A stretch of 64,000 nucleotides of DNA from assembly GCF_964204865.1 (NCBI RefSeq), contig NC_135259.1, positions 11,666,974 to 11,730,973 on the forward strand. Reading direction: 5' to 3'. Of this stretch, positions 63,820-64,000 are shown one piece after another. The notes below the pieces were generated by a model, which did no database searches, was not told the origin of the DNA, and saw nothing but the letters and a program-made list of their open reading frames with translations. Numbering within the stretch: position 1 is the first letter of the stretch; each line of letters begins with the position of its first letter. The translations under genes and the position numbers were made by a program. The stretch comes from Styela clava. Taxonomy: Eukaryota > Chordata > Ascidiacea > Stolidobranchia > Styelidae.

Positions 63820-64000
63820 CTGAAGAGAAATTACTTAGCCTAATTTAACTGAACATTGATTAACATCGAGCCACCTGGGCCATTGTGAGAAACATATCGG
63901 ATAAAGCATATGAAGTCCATGGAAAGTTCAACCATGTTTTTTCGTACTTTTACTTTGAAACTTTACCATTCAAGATTTCTGTTGCTTATTTTAATGGAGT

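Larger units (their letters stand above)
57697..64000. repeat. Tandem unit 3, left 6.3 kb visible
   Basis: Begins at the second head-to-tail junction and runs past the right edge. By eye it is close to unit 2 over its whole visible length: it shares the 436-bp element, the 166-bp-period duplication and the short TATATG repeat, but keeps the about 85 bases near 62620 that unit 2 lost. Confidence 0.85.

Noticed and set aside
1-64000. Search for bacterial-type features, CRISPR arrays, rRNA and complete tRNA genes
   Set aside because: None seen. The window is eukaryotic, and the only tRNA-like signal is the weak B-box near 31180.

Overview
This is eukaryotic DNA from an animal. Its genes are split into short exons with GT..AG introns of a few hundred bases, the non-coding DNA is AT-rich, and there are many degenerate hAT-type DNA transposons. 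Compact introns, the transposon mix and a clean splice acceptor directly upstream of a start codon (compatible with spliced-leader trans-splicing) suggest a tunicate, perhaps an ascidian such as Ciona. That assignment is an inference, not a proof.

Left part (1-14.6 kb, single copy). A TATA-box promoter drives a tiny two-exon gene (1032-1551, + strand) for a 49-residue secreted peptide with four cysteines. A nest of mobile elements follows (4000-5550), with a decayed hAT transposase inside. A ten-exon minus-strand gene (13115 down to 6256) encodes a 719-residue PLP-dependent class V aminotransferase / cysteine-desulfurase-like protein with a charged C-terminal extension.

Right part (14.64-64 kb). 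A direct tandem array of about 21-22 kb units: unit 1 about 14639-35531, unit 2 about 35532-57696, unit 3 from about 57697 past the right edge. Each unit carries one minus-strand SLC6 (Na+/Cl- dependent neurotransmitter/amino-acid symporter) gene. Copy 1 (32605 to 19513) can be assembled into 13 exons with an uninterrupted 602-residue frame. Copy 2 (54785 to 40795) keeps all exons and splice sites but has a 7-base deletion in exon 10 and a 1-base deletion in exon 12, so it reads as a pseudogene. Copy 3 shows only its last two exons, both in frame, before the window ends.

Transposon insertions date the array. A 436-bp hAT-like element sits in units 2 and 3 but its empty 8-bp target is intact in unit 1. 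An 848-bp element is nested inside the intron-2 hAT of unit 2 only. The core of units 1 and 2 is almost identical while unit 1's left flank is clearly diverged, which suggests gene conversion or unequal exchange. The array is a recent birth-and-death expansion of a transporter gene. The secreted-peptide gene and the aminotransferase have no visible functional link to it.
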